64,000 bases of DNA from Bacteroidota bacterium (lineage in GTDB: Bacteria > Bacteroidota > Bacteroidia > Bacteroidales > F082): the NCBI GenBank assembly GCA_016845175.1, contig JAERTD010000024.1:1-64000 (forward strand), in the 5' to 3' direction. Below, piece by piece: positions 18,801-27,581 of the stretch (its first letter is position 1; every line of letters begins with the position of its first letter). The notes under the pieces were generated by a model. It was given only the letters and a program-made list of their open reading frames with translations. It was not told where the DNA came from and searched no databases. A program made the position numbers and the translations under genes.

Positions 18801-20258
18801 AATGAGGGTAGTATAATCACCATCCGCGATTTTATTGGCCTGCTCCACAACCGATTTGAAACTTTCAACCATTTGGTTGATGGACTTACCCAGGATATCC
18901 TGGTCACTTCTAATGGTAATAGTTTCACTATAATCCCCCTTAGCCATGGTTTTAGCTACTGAGGCATAGTATTGAAGAGAATCCACCAGGGAGTTGAAAG
19001 TATCACGCATTACTCCTATTTCGTTGGAAGGTGCTTTGATACTTTTTTGCTGTAATTCTCCGATGGCTACCTGTTTTCCCCAGGAAGATAGGTTTTTGAT
19101 GGGGTTGACAAACCATCTGGTCACCAGTATGGCGATCAGCAAAACAACAAGAATGGTGAGTACAAAAGAGATTTTTGCGATATCGGAAAGCCTTCTGGCA
19201 TAGGCAAAGGCTTCTGAATGTTCTATTTCTTCAATGAGAGCCCAATGTACGTTCAGGGGTTCCAATTTGTCAATATGTCGGTAAATGCCATGCACATATT
19301 TACCTTCTCCGTCGGTATCATAATTGGATACAGTTTCCTCGTCCAACTCGTATTTTTTCAGATACTTCAGATCCCCTTTATGATTTAAGTAATCCTTCCA
19401 GGCACGTGATTTCTCGTTATTAACCTTTTTGGTGAGTATGTCAGATTTTTCTCCGAAACGGGTAATGGATCTCAGGTAGAGGTCCTCACCAATCAGGTAG
19501 GCCTGTCCGGTTTCTCCATAACCAGCGTTTTGCTGAATTAATTGGTTGATGCCACTATCAGTTATTTGCAGGGCAACCACCCCAATTTGTTGTCCATCTT
19601 CAGAAACAGGCATGACAAAGAAGCCTGAAATCCGATCGTAACTGGGTCTGAATACTTCAAGATCGGAAAATAGTAGCTTGTCAAGTTCCAGTGATTCGCG
19701 AGAGGTTTTACTGAAGAATGTATTGGTTAACAGGCTATCGTACAGGTTCATGCCCAGTATGTCCTCTTTTTTGGAGGAAAAAAGCACATTGCCTTTGGTA
19801 TCTAAATAGAGAAAATTATAAAAATCTTTTTCCAGCACATATTGCTGTAATTCGGGACGTAGTTTTCCAGCTATGTCTTCCCACTTGCTGCTTTTGGTGA
19901 ACTCAGCTGCGGATTGACCTGATTTTTCATAGCCTTCGCTCAGACTTTTGAATACATTCATTCTGGAAGGTGAGGTGGCAGTGATATTGAGCATGTCGAT
20001 GGCATTCTCAAAATAGGTATTGATAAAGTTGAGTCTAAGTTGAGATGATGAATTAAGCGATTTATCAGCGACTATGGTCAAACCCTGATAGGCTGTCAGG
20101 TAGTTGATGAAGCTAATGGCTGCCAACGGTACAAAAGAAATGGCCAGGAACCATATCAAAAGGGATTTGCCAACGCCAATATACCGCCATGAACGCAAAG
20201 AATGCTTGAATCTTTCCCAGGTTGAGGCCTCTTGGTAGTCAATAAATTTATCATCCAT
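15870..20258 (-). CDS. Large hybrid sensor histidine kinase: Cache, HAMP, GAF, HisKA/HATPase, three receivers
   Basis: 1462 residues. TM1 is near residues 32-51, followed by a periplasmic sensor of about 310 residues (dCache-like) and TM2 near 362-383. One HAMP and two HAMP-like repeats (NQMVESFKSVVEQANKIADG) run to about 510. A GAF domain spans about 535-675, then a long coiled coil rich in Glu/Gln (690-775). HisKA has the phospho-His in MSHELRTPLNS near 784; the ATPase has NLISNAIKF, DTGIGIP and GTGLGLS. Three receivers follow with phospho-Asp in LDIGLPG (about 1122), LDLGLDD (about 1245) and MDIMMPE (about 1392). No HPt domain. Second gene of the operon with the 669-residue kinase upstream and cheR/cheB downstream. 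Confidence 0.92.
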   Translation of the reverse strand: MDDKFIDYQEASTWERFKHSLRSWRYIGVGKSLLIWFLAISFVPLAAISFINYLTAYQGLTIVADKSLNSSSQLRLNFINTYFENAIDMLNITATSPSRMNVFKSLSEGYEKSGQSAAEFTKSSKWEDIAGKLRPELQQYVLEKDFYNFLYLDTKGNVLFSSKKEDILGMNLYDSLLTNTFFSKTSRESLELDKLLFSDLEVFRPSYDRISGFFVMPVSEDGQQIGVVALQITDSGINQLIQQNAGYGETGQAYLIGEDLYLRSITRFGEKSDILTKKVNNEKSRAWKDYLNHKGDLKYLKKYELDEETVSNYDTDGEGKYVHGIYRHIDKLEPLNVHWALIEEIEHSEAFAYARRLSDIAKISFVLTILVVLLIAILVTRWFVNPIKNLSSWGKQVAIGELQQKSIKAPSNEIGVMRDTFNSLVDSLQYYASVAKTMAKGDYSETITIRSDQDILGKSINQMVESFKSVVEQANKIADGDYTTLIQPRSDNDSLGKALYSMTEKLRLNAMETTEQDWMKTGFNQLDSTMRGHSELNKLCDNILSFFVTYLNAQLGLFYLHTEEQLELRATYAIKKKDLKKSLKFKEGEGLVGQVYKDNKSLIINKPDEHDLPILNFGAGETTATHFIIMPLSHEEETVGVLELGLLGEPSDLQMRFIETTAHDVALAIVTLKSHIRVRELLERTQEQANELEVQQEELRQTNEELQEQTKALKVSELNLQTQQEELKVTNEELAERSQMLEEQKNAIEKQNKELEAARKEIEEKAKDLELASQYKSEFLANMSHELRTPLNSINVLSQLLSENKKEHLDEKEIQYASTINSSGNDLLDLINDILDLSKVESGQMELSIEQLFFDDLSLFVQDSFEVVLENKGLSLDISIADGLPEYITTDVQRVQQIIKNLISNAIKFTETGGISLNIHAPDPATKFGNPKLKLETTIAFSIIDTGIGIPKEKQKLIFEAFKQADGTTSRKYGGTGLGLSISRNFSEALGGEMQLESSDGKGSTFTLFLPTGFEKAEIQSKEFETHRTEFVSERVEEDDTDGIQEESQDPEYEIDLSDTKIQDDRNTITSKDNILLIIEDDYNFASVILNLAHEHDFKAIIALTGESGLYMADYYEPAAIILDIGLPGIDGYQVMDKLKLNQKTRHIPVHFISASDRSMDALKMGAIGYITKPVDADQLSEVFSKIENIISKPVKKLLIVEDEAIMRKSIVNLMQAENIEITAIETGAQAIEAITNNNFDCMILDLGLDDMTGFQVLDIMEEKQLAEELPVIIYTGKELTKEENDKLRKYSQSIILKGARSFERLLAETTLFLHQVESKLPEEKKKMLETIHGDDNIIAGKTILVVDDDMRNVFALSSLLESMDANVVVGKNGREGVDKLKETPEIDLVLMDIMMPEMDGYEAMKLIRKDKAYKDLPIIALTAKAMKEDREKCLAAGASEYLSKPVDKDKLISLLRVWLYQ

Positions 20259-20305
20259 GAATTAGTACACAGTTTGGTTAAGAAGGCAGTGATATGAAAT
20301 CAGTT

Positions 20306-22315
20306 TCAGGCATATTTTTCAACCACAGCGTAGAGTTCAGCAGGGTTGACTGGTTTGGAGACATAATGATCCATGCCCACTGCCAGGCATTTCTCTTTAT
20401 CTCCCTTCATAGCAAAGGCCGTCATAGCGACGATGGGGATATGTGTGTTCGTCGACTTTTCCAGGGTTCTGATGCTTGTGGTAGCTTCAAAGCCATCCAT
20501 TTCAGGCATTTGAACATCCATAAGTATGAGATTGAATCTATTGGGTTCTTTTTCAATAGCTTCCAGTGCTTCTTTGCCATTTTCAGCTGCAGTTACCTGC
20601 CAGCCTTTTCGCTCAAGCAATTGGGTTACTATTTTACGGTTAATCACCTGATCCTCGGCTACCAGAATCTCAATTATATCAGATGCTTTCTTGACTTCTT
20701 CCTTTTTAGGTTCTGGTTTACTTTCAGCCTTCTTGGAACCCAATTCAACATCCAATAATTCTTTCAGTTTATTCTGAAGCAATGGTTTTGACAGAAATGG
20801 ATACTGCTGGGTTTTCTTAAGTTGCTTTATATCAATGCTCGACTTAACAGGTGTTATGAAAACCAGCTTGAAAGGTAATTCGGGTATGACTTTCTTAAGT
20901 TCATCAAGAATGATGTCACCGCTGCTGCCACCCATATGAAAATCAGCAAAAACAAGATCAAATTTGTTCTTTGAAAGTGCTGCTATGCCATCTTCGAGAT
21001 TATGGGTGGTGGTATTGTTAATTCCCCAGTAGTTGAGCGTGTCAGCCAATAGTTTACTGGCCTCCACATGCTCGTCCAATATCAGAATATTAAATTCAGA
21101 TGCAGGTTTATTAAGGCTTAACTGACAGGCTTCCTGACTGGTTTCCCCGGTTATTAAGTTCAGGTTGAAATAGAATTTACTTCCCTCATTCACCACACTT
21201 TCAGCTTTGATGGTTCCACCCATCATGCCTACTAGTTTCTGAGAGATATTTAATCCTAAGCCGGTACCCCCATGGGTCCTTGAAGTTGATGTGTCCGCCT
21301 GGGTGTAACTTTCAAACAGATTTTCAATTTTTTCAGCTTCAATTCCAATGCCGTTATCCTCCACACAAAACTCAATCCTTATTTGTTCTTCGATGAGGTC
21401 AAGCATTTTAATGGATAGCTTTACAAAGCCCTTGTCGGTGAATTTTACTGCGTTATTGAGCAGATTTGTAAGTATTTGTTTTATCCGTAAGGGATCTCCG
21501 ATCAATATGTCGGGTAGGTTGGGATCAATTTCTGATAGCAGTTCATTGCCTTCCTGATTGGCCCTGATGCTAATGATATTGAATAGTTTTTCAGCCAAAT
21601 CTCTGATGCTGAACTCGATTTCTTCCAGTTCAAATTTATCGGCTTCAATCTTAGAAATGTCCAGAATGTCATTGATTATATCCAATAAGGTTTCTCCGGA
21701 ATGCTTAATGTCAGACAAGCGCTCCTTTTGTAAATTGGTCAGATCGGTGTCCATCAAGCCCAATTCTGCCATCCCGATGATACCATTCAGAGGTGTTCTG
21801 ATTTCATGGCTCATAGAGGCAAGAAAGATACTCTTGGTATTGGTGGCATGTTCAGCTTCCTGTTTAGCCCCGTTTAGTTGTTTTACCGTTTCTTTTAGCT
21901 GCTCAGTAGTTCTCATCAAAGCAGTTCTATGCTTGAAGAACTCAATGAAAGCCTTAATCTTACTTTTTAGAATTTCCAGATCAAGGGGTTTGTACAGGTA
22001 GTCCACTGCACCCGTTTCATAACCTTTGAAAATATGCTTGCGCTGTTTGCTGATTGCTGTTACGAAAATGATGGGTATGTGGGCTGTTCGCTCATTACTT
22101 CGCATGATTTCGGCAGTTTCGAAACCATCCATGCCAGGCATTTGAACATCCATAAGGACAATGGCAAATTCGTTTTCCAGTAACATGCCAAGGGCTTCGT
22201 TTCCGGAATTTGCTTTGTAAATATCCAATTCAGGACTCTCCAATATTCCTTCGAGTGTCAGGAGGTTTTCCGGACGGTCATCAACCAAAAGAATCTTGTA
22301 TTTTTCTTCAACCAT
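20306..22315 (-). CDS. Soluble hybrid histidine kinase: receiver, HisKA/HATPase, two receivers
   Basis: 669 residues, no membrane segment. The N-terminal receiver has phospho-Asp56 in [11 protein letters not shown]. The HisKA phospho-His170 lies in [12 protein letters not shown], with ATPase boxes [15 protein letters not shown] and GTGLGLN. A middle receiver (about 405-520) reads [12 protein letters not shown] at the phosphorylation site and has lost the usual Lys context in part, so may be degenerate. A final receiver (about 548-665) has [11 protein letters not shown]. It can take a phosphoryl group from another kinase and pass it on. It is the first gene of the operon, 47 bases ahead of the membrane hybrid kinase. 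Confidence 0.9.
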   Translation of the reverse strand: MVEEKYKILLVDDRPENLLTLEGILESPELDIYKANSGNEALGMLLENEFAIVLMDVQMPGMDGFETAEIMRSNERTAHIPIIFVTAISKQRKHIFKGYETGAVDYLYKPLDLEILKSKIKAFIEFFKHRTALMRTTEQLKETVKQLNGAKQEAEHATNTKSIFLASMSHEIRTPLNGIIGMAELGLMDTDLTNLQKERLSDIKHSGETLLDIINDILDISKIEADKFELEEIEFSIRDLAEKLFNIISIRANQEGNELLSEIDPNLPDILIGDPLRIKQILTNLLNNAVKFTDKGFVKLSIKMLDLIEEQIRIEFCVEDNGIGIEAEKIENLFESYTQADTSTSRTHGGTGLGLNISQKLVGMMGGTIKAESVVNEGSKFYFNLNLITGETSQEACQLSLNKPASEFNILILDEHVEASKLLADTLNYWGINNTTTHNLEDGIAALSKNKFDLVFADFHMGGSSGDIILDELKKVIPELPFKLVFITPVKSSIDIKQLKKTQQYPFLSKPLLQNKLKELLDVELGSKKAESKPEPKKEEVKKASDIIEILVAEDQVINRKIVTQLLERKGWQVTAAENGKEALEAIEKEPNRFNLILMDVQMPEMDGFEATTSIRTLEKSTNTHIPIVAMTAFAMKGDKEKCLAVGMDHYVSKPVNPAELYAVVEKYA

Positions 22316-22356
22316 TTTACGTTTTTTGAGTGGCTATTTACCCGATTTGGGTATAG

Positions 22357-22364
22357 CAAATATA
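22357..22364 (-). promoter_or_regulatory. Putative -7 box TATATTTG for the hybrid-kinase/che operon
   Basis: TAnnTTTG match on the minus strand 42 bases before ATG 22315. No clear -33 TTG. Confidence 0.4.
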
Positions 22365-22474
22365 GTGTATTTATTCAGAAACTCTAAATTTAGAATGGGT
22401 AGTAAACAATACTAAAAACTGCAGCAAATAGTGGTCATTTGATGTACAAGCAATTCTTGATGAAATCATCAGCT

Positions 22475-25312
22475 TTAACGGTTGCAGATGTCTTTGTAAT
22501 CACAAAAAGTACAAATACGGTCATCCTCTGTTTTGGTGAAGGGTTCAGAGGGATCAAAAATCTCTTGTAGAAGGCCTGTCAGCAGTTTTTCGAAAGCATC
22601 AAGACCTTCTGTTAGCGTTGCTTCATCAGGAAGCTTTGGCTGCAGAAATCCACTTCGGTAGTTGCGTAAGCTATAGATACCTGTGTCCGGTGCTTCGCTG
22701 GTCTTTTCAGACTGGGTATATAAATAAGCATACATGAGCAATTGAAAAGTCTTGTTTTGTTTACTGGGAGCCAATAAATCAGTCCACTCCTTTAGTTTGA
22801 TGTGGGATGATTCAACCCTACCTGTTTTATAATCAATGATTCGGATGTTGTCATCCTTTTGGGAGGCGTCAATACGATCAAAATTCCCAGTTAGCCGAAT
22901 TTCCTGACTGCCCACGGTAAGCTTTGAATCGCAGCTGAGTTCCAGCCCCAATAATTTTCTAGGAGTCTTTTTCAATTGCTTTAGATCAGCCTCTACAAAT
23001 TGCTTGACATATTGTTTAGCCACATTGTAAATCAGATAATTCTTCCCTTCTTTCAATTCATGAGGCGGAATGTATCTAGAAAAGTTAAGTGAGAGCAGGC
23101 TGTCAATATCATCCAGCCCTTCCTTAAGTTCGTCATTGCTGATGGTGTTTCCTATAAAAGGTTTGTAGAGATCTTCCAGAGTGGCATGGACAATGGTGCC
23201 AAACGTATCAGATTCTATGGAATTGTTTAAAGTATCAGTAGGTCTGAGTTTTAGCAGGCGTAAATAGTAGAATTTAAGTTTGCAATTGATATAATCATTC
23301 AATGAAGAAGCGCTGAAGCCCTTTTTAGCCAGTTTCTTAAGGCCAGCCATGATATCAGTGTTTTTACCTATGGTGATTTCCTGATCTAATTCAGTAATGC
23401 TCAAAGGGATTTGGGCCACCCGTTCCTTAAAATCAATTTTCTTGTTGATGTCCAGAAGTTCATTTTTCAGTTGAAGAAGGTACCTGCTCTTTTCACCACC
23501 TCCCAATGCATCAGATTCTGTATTGAAAAGAATGGTGATTTTTTCTGCACGCTGAATCAGGCGGTAGAAATAATAAGAATAGACATCAGCATGGTCATGG
23601 GGAAGTGCCAGTTTGTAATGGCTTCTGATATCATAGGGTATGAAGGAATCAATGCTTTCAGATTTTGGCAGAATTCCTTCATTGGCCGACAACAAGATAA
23701 TATTTTTAAAGTCTAGGTTTCTGGTTTCCAGCATACCCATAATTTGGATACCCTGCAATGGCTCTCCTTTCAGGTTTACCTGACTAGCTCTAAACAACTG
23801 GCTAAGAATCTTCTGAAAAGCACCTAAATTGAAACCTTCACGGCTATGAACAAAATAATGATCCATTTTTTTCATAAGATGCATCACCTCAATCATTTGT
23901 TCCTTCAGTAAAAGATATTTGTTATCGGAACCAATGGCCTTTTTAAAGTAAGGGCTAAGGCGGATATAGTTGGACAGGAAGGTTTTAACCTCGTTATTAT
24001 CGATGAGCAATAAATCGATAAAGCCAAATACCTCACCATCACAGCAGCCTCTGATGATTTTTTCAATTTCTTGCTTACTCAAATGACTTGTGTTGGCATC
24101 CTGTAGGGTTTTCAACACCAGGTTTGAAGCATTGGAATCAATTTGGTTTAGGCAAAGACGGATGAGGGTATTGTTTAAGAGACTTTGAAGGAGCGCAACA
24201 GGGAATTTTCGTGAACCGCCCTCTGCAACCCGCTTACACAATTCCACCCACTGCAAGCTTAACTGTGCCAGCGGTCCTGCTGACAGAGAAAGGCCCATGG
24301 AAATATTGTAACGCAATTTCTTGTCGTTATCTCCAGTTTCTTCAAGAGCATTTAATAAAGGAAGCAGTAAATCTTCATCTGCTAGAACGATGGCTGTGTC
24401 TTCTTCGGTATCAATACCTTCAGCCTGCCATTTTATAATTTGCTGACCCACATATTTGGCTTGACCGATGCGCCTTGAAATACCCACAAACCGAAGTTTT
24501 TTCTCCTGGGTAAGCAGTAAACTTTCCGGCCATTCAATGGGGTCAAGTTTCCATTCACTGACCAATGAATTAATAAAACGCCCTGCCTCCGCTTGTTCCA
24601 GTCCATGGGATTTAGGGTTCATATACCAATCATCCACATCCCAGAAAAAACGGGTCTTGTAGTGTTTTTGAAGATGTGAAAAAATCGCCCTTTCCGATCT
24701 GCTTAAGGCGTTAAATCCCACACAATAGTATAGATCCCAATTCCATTTCGGAGGTGCATTTTCAAGGGATTCAAAGAGGCTTCTGTATAGCATGCCCTTA
24801 TAGCCAACCCCTTGTTTTTTAAGTCGGATGTTGAGCAAGGAATAGTAATCGAACAGGGAATTATAAAAGGCCAGATAATTCCTTTGCATGTCAGTTAGTG
24901 GCTTTCTGTCCAGATTCCACTCTTGTATAGCTTTGGCTTCTGAAGTGTGCAGGAAAACCTCTTTTGCATCGGATAGATTAAGGTCGATATCATTAAAATC
25001 CCCAAGCATCATTGGTGTCCAGGCCAAAAAGTCTTCCAGACTCCTGGCATCTGAAGCATTCAATTCCTTGTGAATTTCATACAACTCAAAATACAGCATG
25101 ACCGGATCCATAACACCAAGGTCGGAAAGGCTGGTAATGAACTCATCAATGGTGAAAAAGTCGGGTAACCAGAATGTTTCGTTAATCTTGCTTTTGAGAA
25201 TATTTTTAAGAAAAATCTCAGATCGTTTGTTTGGGAAAATCACAGCCGTTTTAAGGTTGTTTTCTGAATTTTCCACTATGGCTGAAGCCACTTGATCGAG
25301 AAACTTTTCCAT
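22475..25312 (-). CDS. AddB-like PD-(D/E)XK nuclease/inactivated helicase
   Basis: 945 residues. The N-terminal region resembles an UvrD-type helicase fold but the Walker A site is absent (VIFPNKRSEIFLKN replaces GxxGxGKT), as in AddB-type subunits. The C-terminal nuclease shows FGTIVHATLEDLY, IRIIDYKTGRV (catalytic Asp and Lys) and FQLLMYAYLY. A 4Fe-4S site is likely from the early Cys in YINCKLKFYY and the terminal CTFCDYKDIC, as in AddB and Cas4. The family processes double-strand DNA ends for recombination with an AddA-like helicase-nuclease; that partner is not in this window. It lies downstream of the MurU-like gene with a 5-base gap and may be co-transcribed. Confidence 0.82.
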   Translation of the reverse strand: MEKFLDQVASAIVENSENNLKTAVIFPNKRSEIFLKNILKSKINETFWLPDFFTIDEFITSLSDLGVMDPVMLYFELYEIHKELNASDARSLEDFLAWTPMMLGDFNDIDLNLSDAKEVFLHTSEAKAIQEWNLDRKPLTDMQRNYLAFYNSLFDYYSLLNIRLKKQGVGYKGMLYRSLFESLENAPPKWNWDLYYCVGFNALSRSERAIFSHLQKHYKTRFFWDVDDWYMNPKSHGLEQAEAGRFINSLVSEWKLDPIEWPESLLLTQEKKLRFVGISRRIGQAKYVGQQIIKWQAEGIDTEEDTAIVLADEDLLLPLLNALEETGDNDKKLRYNISMGLSLSAGPLAQLSLQWVELCKRVAEGGSRKFPVALLQSLLNNTLIRLCLNQIDSNASNLVLKTLQDANTSHLSKQEIEKIIRGCCDGEVFGFIDLLLIDNNEVKTFLSNYIRLSPYFKKAIGSDNKYLLLKEQMIEVMHLMKKMDHYFVHSREGFNLGAFQKILSQLFRASQVNLKGEPLQGIQIMGMLETRNLDFKNIILLSANEGILPKSESIDSFIPYDIRSHYKLALPHDHADVYSYYFYRLIQRAEKITILFNTESDALGGGEKSRYLLQLKNELLDINKKIDFKERVAQIPLSITELDQEITIGKNTDIMAGLKKLAKKGFSASSLNDYINCKLKFYYLRLLKLRPTDTLNNSIESDTFGTIVHATLEDLYKPFIGNTISNDELKEGLDDIDSLLSLNFSRYIPPHELKEGKNYLIYNVAKQYVKQFVEADLKQLKKTPRKLLGLELSCDSKLTVGSQEIRLTGNFDRIDASQKDDNIRIIDYKTGRVESSHIKLKEWTDLLAPSKQNKTFQLLMYAYLYTQSEKTSEAPDTGIYSLRNYRSGFLQPKLPDEATLTEGLDAFEKLLTGLLQEIFDPSEPFTKTEDDRICTFCDYKDICNR

Positions 25313-25317
25313 GGCAA

Positions 25318-26046
25318 TTATTTAATGGTTTCCAGATATTTTTCTGCCTGGGCAATTCTTTCAGGAGTTCCCAGGTCATACCAGTGGTCACTTGGGTCAA
25401 GTATGCCTCTCAACTTGTAAGTGGCAGCCATATCCAACCAGGCATCAATAATGGAAAAGCTTCCGCGTAGTTTTATTTGTTTGGCAAAGGCCGGATCAGC
25501 ATAATAGATCCCACTGTAGGCATAACTATTATGGTCTATAGTCTCCTCATGCACCCATTTGTACTGACCACTGCTGATATTCTGCCAGCCTGTAAGCCTC
25601 ATCTCTTCATCAAACAATAACTTTCGGTTGGTTTTTCTATCTCTTATACAGAGGCTTACCAGGGCTTGGGTTTCTATATGCTCCTCTCTGAATTGCCTGA
25701 GATCAATGGCTGATACAACATCCACATTATGGACCAATATGGGTTCTTTGCCACTGAAAAATGAACGGGCATTCCATATGGCACCTCCCGTATCCAGAAG
25801 TGTGGGTCTCTCATCAGAAATGAGAATCTTTAGTCCAAAATCCGAATGTTCTTTTAGAAAATGAATCACTTGATCTGCAAAGTGGTAGGTGTTGATCAGG
25901 AATTCATCGTACCCTGTTTCCTTTAATGAAAGGATAAGTCTTTCAAGAAGGGTTTGACCACCCACTTCAACCAGTGCCTTTGGTTTGTCACGGGTTAATT
26001 GTCCCAATCTGCTACCCAATCCTGCAGCCAAAATCATAGCTTTCAT
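25318..26046 (-). CDS. Sugar-1-phosphate nucleotidyltransferase, MurU-like
   Basis: 242 residues. The N-terminus MILAAGLGSRLGQLT with KPKALVEVGG is the nucleotide-binding signature of sugar nucleotidyltransferases, and LDTGGAIWNA plus VHNVDVVSAID give the metal-binding Asp. Length matches MurU, which makes UDP-MurNAc from MurNAc-1-phosphate in peptidoglycan recycling. Its ATG overlaps the stop of the upstream kinase gene by four bases (ATGA), so translation is coupled. The kinase would supply the sugar-1-phosphate. The exact sugar (MurNAc, GlcNAc or other) is inferred from the pairing known in Pseudomonas (AmgK-MurU). Confidence 0.82.
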   Translation of the reverse strand: MKAMILAAGLGSRLGQLTRDKPKALVEVGGQTLLERLILSLKETGYDEFLINTYHFADQVIHFLKEHSDFGLKILISDERPTLLDTGGAIWNARSFFSGKEPILVHNVDVVSAIDLRQFREEHIETQALVSLCIRDRKTNRKLLFDEEMRLTGWQNISSGQYKWVHEETIDHNSYAYSGIYYADPAFAKQIKLRGSFSIIDAWLDMAATYKLRGILDPSDHWYDLGTPERIAQAEKYLETIK

Positions 26047-27473
26047 ACGGGCCAGGTTTTTGATTCAAGATGCACCAGTTTCACATTCACTTCAGGGTAT
26101 TTTTCAATAATATATTCGCTTAGTTTAGTGGCACAATATACCGAGCGGTGTTGACCACCGGTACAGCCATAACCTATCTGTAAATTGGTGAATTGCCTTT
26201 CCAGGTAATTTGAGACACTTTGATCAATTATTCGAAAGCTGTTGTCCAGAAATTCCTTTACCTCTGTTTTACTTTCCAGGAATTCTATAACAGGAGCTTG
26301 CAGCCCTGTCTGCTTTTTGTAAGCATCAATGCGGCCCGGATTGGGTAATGCCCGGCAATCGAAGGCAAATCCTCCTCCATTGGAAGTGTTGTCTTTTGGA
26401 ACACCGGTCTTTTTATAGGAGAAGCTGTGGATCAGTACTTTTAATTTCCCGGAAGTCTGCTGATTTTCATATTGAGTCAAGTTCGCAATCCCATTGAGCA
26501 ATTGGCTGATTTGTGGCAATTCAATGGGAAGGGGAGTGGTTTCCAAAAGATACTGTAAGCTGGCAATGGCGAAGGGAATGCTTTGGATAAAATGTGATTT
26601 TCTTTGAATCAGTCCACGAAAACCATAGGCCCCCAATACTTGCATCAGTCGAAAGTAAATAAAGGCAGGATATGTTTTCATGAAGTTCTTAGCCATATCT
26701 GCCTGAATGGCATCCAGTCCTTTAAGGTAATGTTGAAGGATGTTGTTTCTGAAGTCTTCCGACAGATTGGCTTTGGCTTGATACAATAGAGAAACCACAT
26801 CATAGGCCAGTGGCCCCTGTCGTCCACCCTGAAAATCTATAAACCAGGGAGAATCCTGATGTAACATGATGTTTCTTGACTGGAAATCTCGATAAATGAA
26901 ATAGCTAGCATCGGCTGTTAGCATGAAATCAGCAAAAGCGTTAAAATCGTTTTCCAGTTTGTCTTCGTCGAAGTCGAGCTCGTGGGTCTTAAGGAAATAG
27001 TATTTGAAATAATTGAGGTCCCACATCACCGATCGCTTGTCAAATTTTTTGGTGGGATAGGCTACTTCGAGATCCAGGCCTACGATGCCTTTGTGCTGAA
27101 ACTTTAACAATTCTTCCATCACACTTTTGTAATAGTCAAGCAGCTGTTCATTTTCTCCTTTTAAAACTTCGTCAAACAATGTGTAATCACCAAGATCCTG
27201 CAAAATGAAATAGGTGTAAGTGTCATCTTTCAAATAGATTTCAGGAACTTTAAGTCCTTTGTTCATAAAGTGATGGGTGAAGCTGTATTGGGCGATATTT
27301 TCAGCTAACACCGGATTGTGAGAAGCTATGAGGCTTTTTTGTCCTGTTTCTGAAAAACTAATCCTGAAGTATGTTCTGGCAGACCCGGATGGAGGCAGTT
27401 CCTGGATACTGTCAGGGCATGGAAACCCATGAGCTGTGAGCAGTGATTTGAGCTTCTCGGAATGTGTTTTCAA
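26043..27473 (-). CDS. AmgK-like amino-sugar kinase fused to a RapZ C-terminal domain
   Basis: 476 residues. Residues 1-335 are an aminoglycoside-phosphotransferase-fold kinase: catalytic Asp196 in YRDFQSRNIML and metal-binding Asp213 in FIDFQGG. Residues 344-476 match the RapZ C-terminal domain: HSFSYKKTGVP, FDCRALPNPG and GYGCTGGQHRSV; the RapZ N-terminal P-loop ATPase is missing. AmgK kinases phosphorylate MurNAc/GlcNAc at the anomeric position; the RapZ C-domain in E. coli binds glucosamine-6-phosphate and the adaptor guides RNase E to a small RNA. The fusion therefore links sugar salvage with a likely amino-sugar sensor (inference). Coupled by ATGA overlap to the MurU-like gene. Confidence 0.85.
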   Translation of the reverse strand: MKTHSEKLKSLLTAHGFPCPDSIQELPPSGSARTYFRISFSETGQKSLIASHNPVLAENIAQYSFTHHFMNKGLKVPEIYLKDDTYTYFILQDLGDYTLFDEVLKGENEQLLDYYKSVMEELLKFQHKGIVGLDLEVAYPTKKFDKRSVMWDLNYFKYYFLKTHELDFDEDKLENDFNAFADFMLTADASYFIYRDFQSRNIMLHQDSPWFIDFQGGRQGPLAYDVVSLLYQAKANLSEDFRNNILQHYLKGLDAIQADMAKNFMKTYPAFIYFRLMQVLGAYGFRGLIQRKSHFIQSIPFAIASLQYLLETTPLPIELPQISQLLNGIANLTQYENQQTSGKLKVLIHSFSYKKTGVPKDNTSNGGGFAFDCRALPNPGRIDAYKKQTGLQAPVIEFLESKTEVKEFLDNSFRIIDQSVSNYLERQFTNLQIGYGCTGGQHRSVYCATKLSEYIIEKYPEVNVKLVHLESKTWPV

Positions 27474-27495
27474 TGGATTTTATTTTGAACGGATA

Positions 27496-27503
27496 CAAAT
27501 TTA
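27496..27503 (-). promoter_or_regulatory. Putative -7 box TAAATTTG for the kinase-RapZ/MurU operon
   Basis: TAnnTTTG match on the minus strand 23 bases before ATG 27473, in the divergent region shared with the ferritin-like gene. Confidence 0.45.
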
Positions 27504-27517
27504 GCCCATTTTTTTTG

Positions 27518-27552
27518 TTTGCTTCTGCATTGGCTAATTTTGGGTAACTTTG
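27518..27552 (+). promoter_or_regulatory. Putative promoter of the ferritin-like gene
   Basis: TTTG at 27518-27521 and TAACTTTG at 27545-27552, spaced by 23 bases, fit the Bacteroidota sigma-A pattern. The ATG follows 30 bases after the -7 box. Confidence 0.5.
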
Positions 27553-27581
27553 TGCCAGTCAATTTCAAATAATGATTCCCT

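Noticed and set aside
20294-20758. Open frame of 154 codons on the plus strand
   Set aside because: Antisense to the receiver domain of the 669-residue kinase; aromatic-rich composition typical of shadow frames.
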